A DNA stretch of 42,615 bases from Candidatus Nomurabacteria bacterium (GTDB taxonomy: Bacteria; Patescibacteriota; Minisyncoccia; Phycocordibacterales; UBA2100). The translations under genes and the position numbers were made by a program. The stretch covers positions 1 through 42,615 of the forward strand of contig CALRHH010000009.1 in assembly GCA_943359395.1 (NCBI GenBank). Reading direction: 5' to 3'. The notes beneath the pieces were generated by a model that worked only from the letters and a program-made list of their open reading frames with translations, had not been told where the DNA came from and did no database searches. Positions 39,591-42,615 of the stretch are shown here, one piece after another. Position 1 is the stretch's first letter; every line of letters starts with the position of its first letter.

Positions 39591-40853
39591 ATGATCCAAC
39601 ACTTAAAGATTGTTCTCTACTTCACGGTCGCCCGGTACTTCAGCTTTTTTGCGCGCATCCGGCTCAAGCGATGGAAACCGCGGATTGTAATTATTACGGG
39701 CTCCAATGGCAAGACAACCGCCCTTCACCTGACGGCCGTACAGTTGGGCTCACGTGCAAAATATTCATTTCACGCGAATAGCGCGTTCGGTATCCCGTTC
39801 GATATCCTCGGCCTCAAACGCGTGAACTTTTCCGCCCTGGAATGGCCCCGGCTCTTCCTGACGGCGCCGTTTCACGCCTTCAAAGGACCGCACCCCGAAA
39901 AGATATACGTCGTCGAAGCGGATGGCGACAGGCCCGGCGACGGAGATTTTTTCGGGCCGTTCTTGAAGCCGGAAGTGTGCGTGTGGCTTAGCTCCTCGCG
40001 CACCCATAGCATGCTCTTCGAGAAGAGCGTGGGGAGCGGCGGATTTGCCGGCGTGGACGAAGCAATTGCTTACGGATTCGGACGATTCCTCGCGCACACG
40101 TCAAAACTCGCGATAATAAATGCTGACACTCCGCTCATTGTGGAAAACGCGCGGCAAACGAAAGCCGCGGTGTACGGGATTACGGAACGTGAACTGCTCG
40201 ATTCGTATGCAGTGAGTACTTCAGGAACCATATTCACAATCGAAGGTGTCTCCTACCGGTCACCGCACCTGTTTCCGAAGGAAACCTTCTATGCGATAGT
40301 TTCATCTGTCAAAATCGCGGAATACTTCGGTATACGACCGACCGCCGACCTTTCAGAACTCATAGTGCCGCCCGGCAGAAGTTCCCTCTTCCGCGGTATT
40401 AAAAATACGACGATTGTCGACAGCAGCTACAACTCCAATGTCGACTCGGTCGTCGCAATCGTTCGCATGACAGAGGCGTTGCCCGGAGAAAAGTGGCTCG
40501 TGCTCGGCGACATAATCGAGCAAGGGAGATTCGAGCAGGAGGAGCACGAACGACTCGGCCGCATCGTCGCAGGATTTGATTTCAAGCGCATCGTATTAGT
40601 CGGTCCCCGCCTCAGGAAATACGTCAAACCGATCCTCGAAGAGAACGGAAAACACGCCCCGTCTTTCATCGGCCCCAGAGAAGCGCTGGATTATCTTGTA
40701 CCGGAGCTTTCTGGTGGCGAAATACTCGTCTTTAAGGGCGCGCGATTTTTGGAGGGTGTTATAGAGCATCTCCTTCTCGACAAAGCTGATGCGGCACATT
40801 TGTGCCGGCGTGAGAACGTGTGGGTCACGCGTAGAAAGAATTTTGGGCTATGA
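39591..40853 (+). CDS. MurF-like Mur ligase lacking the N-terminal domain
   Basis: This 420-aa protein begins with a hydrophobic/basic head (1-28) and goes straight into the Mur ATPase domain: P-loop ITGSNGKTT (about 36-44; usual GTNGKT), VVEADGDRPGDGD, and the C-terminal domain motifs VDSSYNSNVDS (MurF: DDSYNANP) and LVLGDIIEQG. Mur ligases join amino acids or peptides to UDP-sugars. The UDP-binding N-terminal domain is missing, so the acceptor is probably not UDP-MurNAc tripeptide. It overlaps the next gene by ATGA. Confidence 0.8.
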   Translation: MIQHLKIVLYFTVARYFSFFARIRLKRWKPRIVIITGSNGKTTALHLTAVQLGSRAKYSFHANSAFGIPFDILGLKRVNFSALEWPRLFLTAPFHAFKGPHPEKIYVVEADGDRPGDGDFFGPFLKPEVCVWLSSSRTHSMLFEKSVGSGGFAGVDEAIAYGFGRFLAHTSKLAIINADTPLIVENARQTKAAVYGITERELLDSYAVSTSGTIFTIEGVSYRSPHLFPKETFYAIVSSVKIAEYFGIRPTADLSELIVPPGRSSLFRGIKNTTIVDSSYNSNVDSVVAIVRMTEALPGEKWLVLGDIIEQGRFEQEEHERLGRIVAGFDFKRIVLVGPRLRKYVKPILEENGKHAPSFIGPREALDYLVPELSGGEILVFKGARFLEGVIEHLLLDKADAAHLCRRENVWVTRRKNFGL

Positions 40854-41536
40854 AACTGTTTATTTTGCACGGATGGACATACCAGACCGACACGTGGCGG
40901 CCGCTTCTCGAATTACTTTCCTCCCGGGGTATCGACTATGAATTTCTCCTCACTCCTGGGCTTACGGACGGCACCAACCCCGTTTGGACATTGGACGATT
41001 ACGTGAAGTGGCTCGAAGAAAAGACCGCCGGACACGACAAAGTTATTCTCTATGGTCATTCCAACGGCGGACGTATCTCGCTTGCATTTGCAGCAAAACA
41101 CCCCGAAAAAGTCGCGTGCCTTATCCTCGAAGACAGTGCTGGGATTCCTGCTCGCGGCCTGAGAAAATTCAAGAAAGATGTTTTCAAAAAAATCTCGCAA
41201 TTCGGCCGGGTATTCACCCGCTCGGAAACTATACGAAAAGTGTTATATAAGATTATCGGGGTTCATGACTACGAAACTGCGACGCCGGAGATGCGCAAGA
41301 CAATGACAAACTTAGTTTCCGTCGACCTTTCTCTCATCTTGGACAGGATACAATGCCCTACACGTATCATCTGGGGTGCTGAAGATACGACGACTCCGCT
41401 CTGGAGCGGTGAGGTGATGCACAAGGGTATTAAAAATTCTCGAATGACTATTATCCACGACGCACGTCACTCCCCCCACATAACGCACGCAAAAGAAGTA
41501 GCCGAGCTTGTTGCACAAGAGCTAGCACTCCTATGA
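40850..41536 (+). CDS. Alpha/beta-hydrolase fold protein
   Basis: This 228-aa protein has the oxyanion start FILHGWTYQTDTW, nucleophile elbow GHSNGG (Ser71), the acid region IIWGAEDTTTP and the catalytic His in DARHSPH near the end. Such enzymes cleave esters or amides. Overlaps of 4 nt at both ends (ATGA, translational coupling) tie it to the MurF-like ligase and the aminotransferase, so it probably handles the same surface precursor. Confidence 0.85.
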   Translation: MKLFILHGWTYQTDTWRPLLELLSSRGIDYEFLLTPGLTDGTNPVWTLDDYVKWLEEKTAGHDKVILYGHSNGGRISLAFAAKHPEKVACLILEDSAGIPARGLRKFKKDVFKKISQFGRVFTRSETIRKVLYKIIGVHDYETATPEMRKTMTNLVSVDLSLILDRIQCPTRIIWGAEDTTTPLWSGEVMHKGIKNSRMTIIHDARHSPHITHAKEVAELVAQELALL

Positions 41537-42615
41537 ACGTATTCAACTCTCTCGGCTCTAATCATTCCTTCTGGTCCGCTCTGCGGATACTTTTCGCGTT
41601 CGGTGGAAATGCTACTCGCACCCGTCTCGTCAAATACCTCGAGGCACGGTATGGAGGAAAAGCTATCGTTGCCTACAAAGGTCGGGAAGCCCTTCGTCTG
41701 GCGCTCTCTTCTCTCCCAAGCAAAGGCTCTGTTGCGATACATGGCTTCACCTGTTGGGCAGTCTACCAAGCGGTCAAAGAGAGTGGGCATACGTGCCACT
41801 ACGTGGATATTCCGGGAACATCTCTCAATTTTTCGACTCAGGCGCTGCGCGATACGCTCGATGCTGACGCGTCCATACAAGCCGTTGTCATTCAAAATAC
41901 GCTTGGCATTCCGTGCGACATAACGGGAATATCGACACTCTGTAAGGAGCACGGGGTAGTACTCATAGAGGACTTAGCTCACTCCATCGGCACCATCTAC
42001 GAGTCTGGCGAGGAAGCTGGGACCGTCGGAGATTTCGTCGTTCTTTCATTCAGTCAGGATAAGGTCATTGATGCGGTCGCGGGCGGCGCGCTCATAATCC
42101 GCAACAAACAATACCAAGAGATGGTCGTACCTCCGGCGAGAAAAGTAGCCCGCCGGCAACAGCTAAAGGACCGGCTCTACCCTCTCTTTACGTGCGTCAT
42201 CCGTTCTACCCACGCACTCGGGCTCGGCCCAATCATTCACCGCGTGTTAAAGTTCTTCCGCCTCCTTTCACGGCCCCTCGACGACACCGAAATGGGCGTT
42301 GCTCACGAACTTCCCGGCTCGTACTGCTCCGCGATACTGCGCGCGTACGCGATGCTTGGAACAACGATGCGGCATCGAAAAGAAATCGCTCAGGTATACG
42401 CAGAGACGCTGAACAAACGTTTCCTCGTCAGCGATGACATGCGGCATATTACACGCTCCGCAAATCTCCGTTTCCCCGTCCTTCATAACGACCGCGATTA
42501 TCTCATCGAACACTTGAAAGCGAAGCACGTGCACGTTGGAGACATCTGGTATGACGCTCCGATAGGGCCAAAAAGATATCTTCACCGTACGGACTACCGG
42601 GGGCAATGCCCCCAA
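41533..42615 (+). CDS. Partial DegT/DnrJ/EryC1-type aminotransferase
   Basis: The frame is open from the ATG at 41533 to the window end (361 codons); the C-terminus is missing. It shows the PLP-enzyme pattern of the family: ARYGGKAIVAYKGREALRLAL, IQNTLGIPCDITGI, GVVLIEDLAHSIG and SFSQDKVIDAVAGGAL, where the Lys is the expected Schiff-base residue. Members aminate keto-sugars used in surface glycans. A membrane-like segment is not evident. It is translationally coupled to the hydrolase gene. Confidence 0.85.
   Translation, partial: MNVFNSLGSNHSFWSALRILFAFGGNATRTRLVKYLEARYGGKAIVAYKGREALRLALSSLPSKGSVAIHGFTCWAVYQAVKESGHTCHYVDIPGTSLNFSTQALRDTLDADASIQAVVIQNTLGIPCDITGISTLCKEHGVVLIEDLAHSIGTIYESGEEAGTVGDFVVLSFSQDKVIDAVAGGALIIRNKQYQEMVVPPARKVARRQQLKDRLYPLFTCVIRSTHALGLGPIIHRVLKFFRLLSRPLDDTEMGVAHELPGSYCSAILRAYAMLGTTMRHRKEIAQVYAETLNKRFLVSDDMRHITRSANLRFPVLHNDRDYLIEHLKAKHVHVGDIWYDAPIGPKRYLHRTDYRGQCPQ

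Overview
The window looks like a chromosomal segment of a Candidate Phyla Radiation bacterium (Patescibacteria, probably Parcubacteria/Kaiserbacteria-like). The basis is the small single-copy gene set, very tight packing (gaps of 4-9 nt, ATGA overlaps, convergent genes sharing stop-codon bases), the family combination (SecG next to an orphan family-5 binding protein, SemiSWEET, adenosylcobalamin ribonucleotide reductase, DUF192, HtpX/LemA, Mur-like ligases), non-encoded CCA on tRNAs and an almost complete lack of Shine-Dalgarno sites. The exact lineage is an inference. No phage, IS element or CRISPR array is present.

Layout. 1-4.1 kb: oxidative-folding pair (partial DsbB/VKOR-like protein plus thioredoxin-like protein), VIT-family transporter, SET methyltransferase, hisS, a DnaQ/RNase H-fold nuclease and a CDP-alcohol phosphatidyltransferase. 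4.1-6.4 kb: tRNA-Phe, tRNA-Arg and tRNA-Gly, glutaredoxin, and an HxlR regulator divergent from an FMN reductase. 6.4-12.8 kb: FtsB-like protein, a 42-aa membrane microprotein, lepA, murJ and a large ligase/polymerase-like TPR membrane protein. 12.9-13.4 kb: RNase P RNA. 13.5-19.8 kb: an orphan 127-aa gene, class II ribonucleotide reductase, DUF192, DUF1761, SemiSWEET, an ABC exporter and tRNA-Ser. 19.8-30.2 kb: an envelope block (HtpX, SleB-like hydrolase, LemA, a 2315-aa secreted protein and a 347-aa secreted Cys-rich protein). 30.3-36.9 kb: groES-groEL, secG, a substrate-binding protein, RNase J and a small membrane protein. 37-39.5 kb: an operon of a HAD hydrolase, a new HEXXH protein and a MutY-like glycosylase. 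39.6 kb to the end: an operon of a MurF-like ligase, an alpha/beta hydrolase and a DegT-type aminotransferase that runs off the window.

How the genes work together. Much of the window serves the envelope: lipid II flipping, cell-wall hydrolysis, septum formation, secretion, membrane quality control and two large exported proteins whose Cys-rich heads could use the oxidative-folding pair at the left edge.

The most unusual signals are architectural. (1) About 18 genes carry a -10 box ending 6-9 nt before ATG, which predicts leaderless mRNAs. Only two genes have a clear Shine-Dalgarno site; both share the same GAGGTCTT leader and both end in strong intrinsic terminators. (2) The same asymmetric inverted-repeat pair lies between the divergent SET/hisS promoters and in helix P3 of RNase P RNA. 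(3) The 3' ends of RNase P RNA and of tRNA-Gly are each duplicated around a hairpin-rich insert. (4) Perfect palindromes occur even inside coding sequence (the MutY-like gene). The most novel protein candidates are the 2315-aa surface protein and the HEXXH protein.
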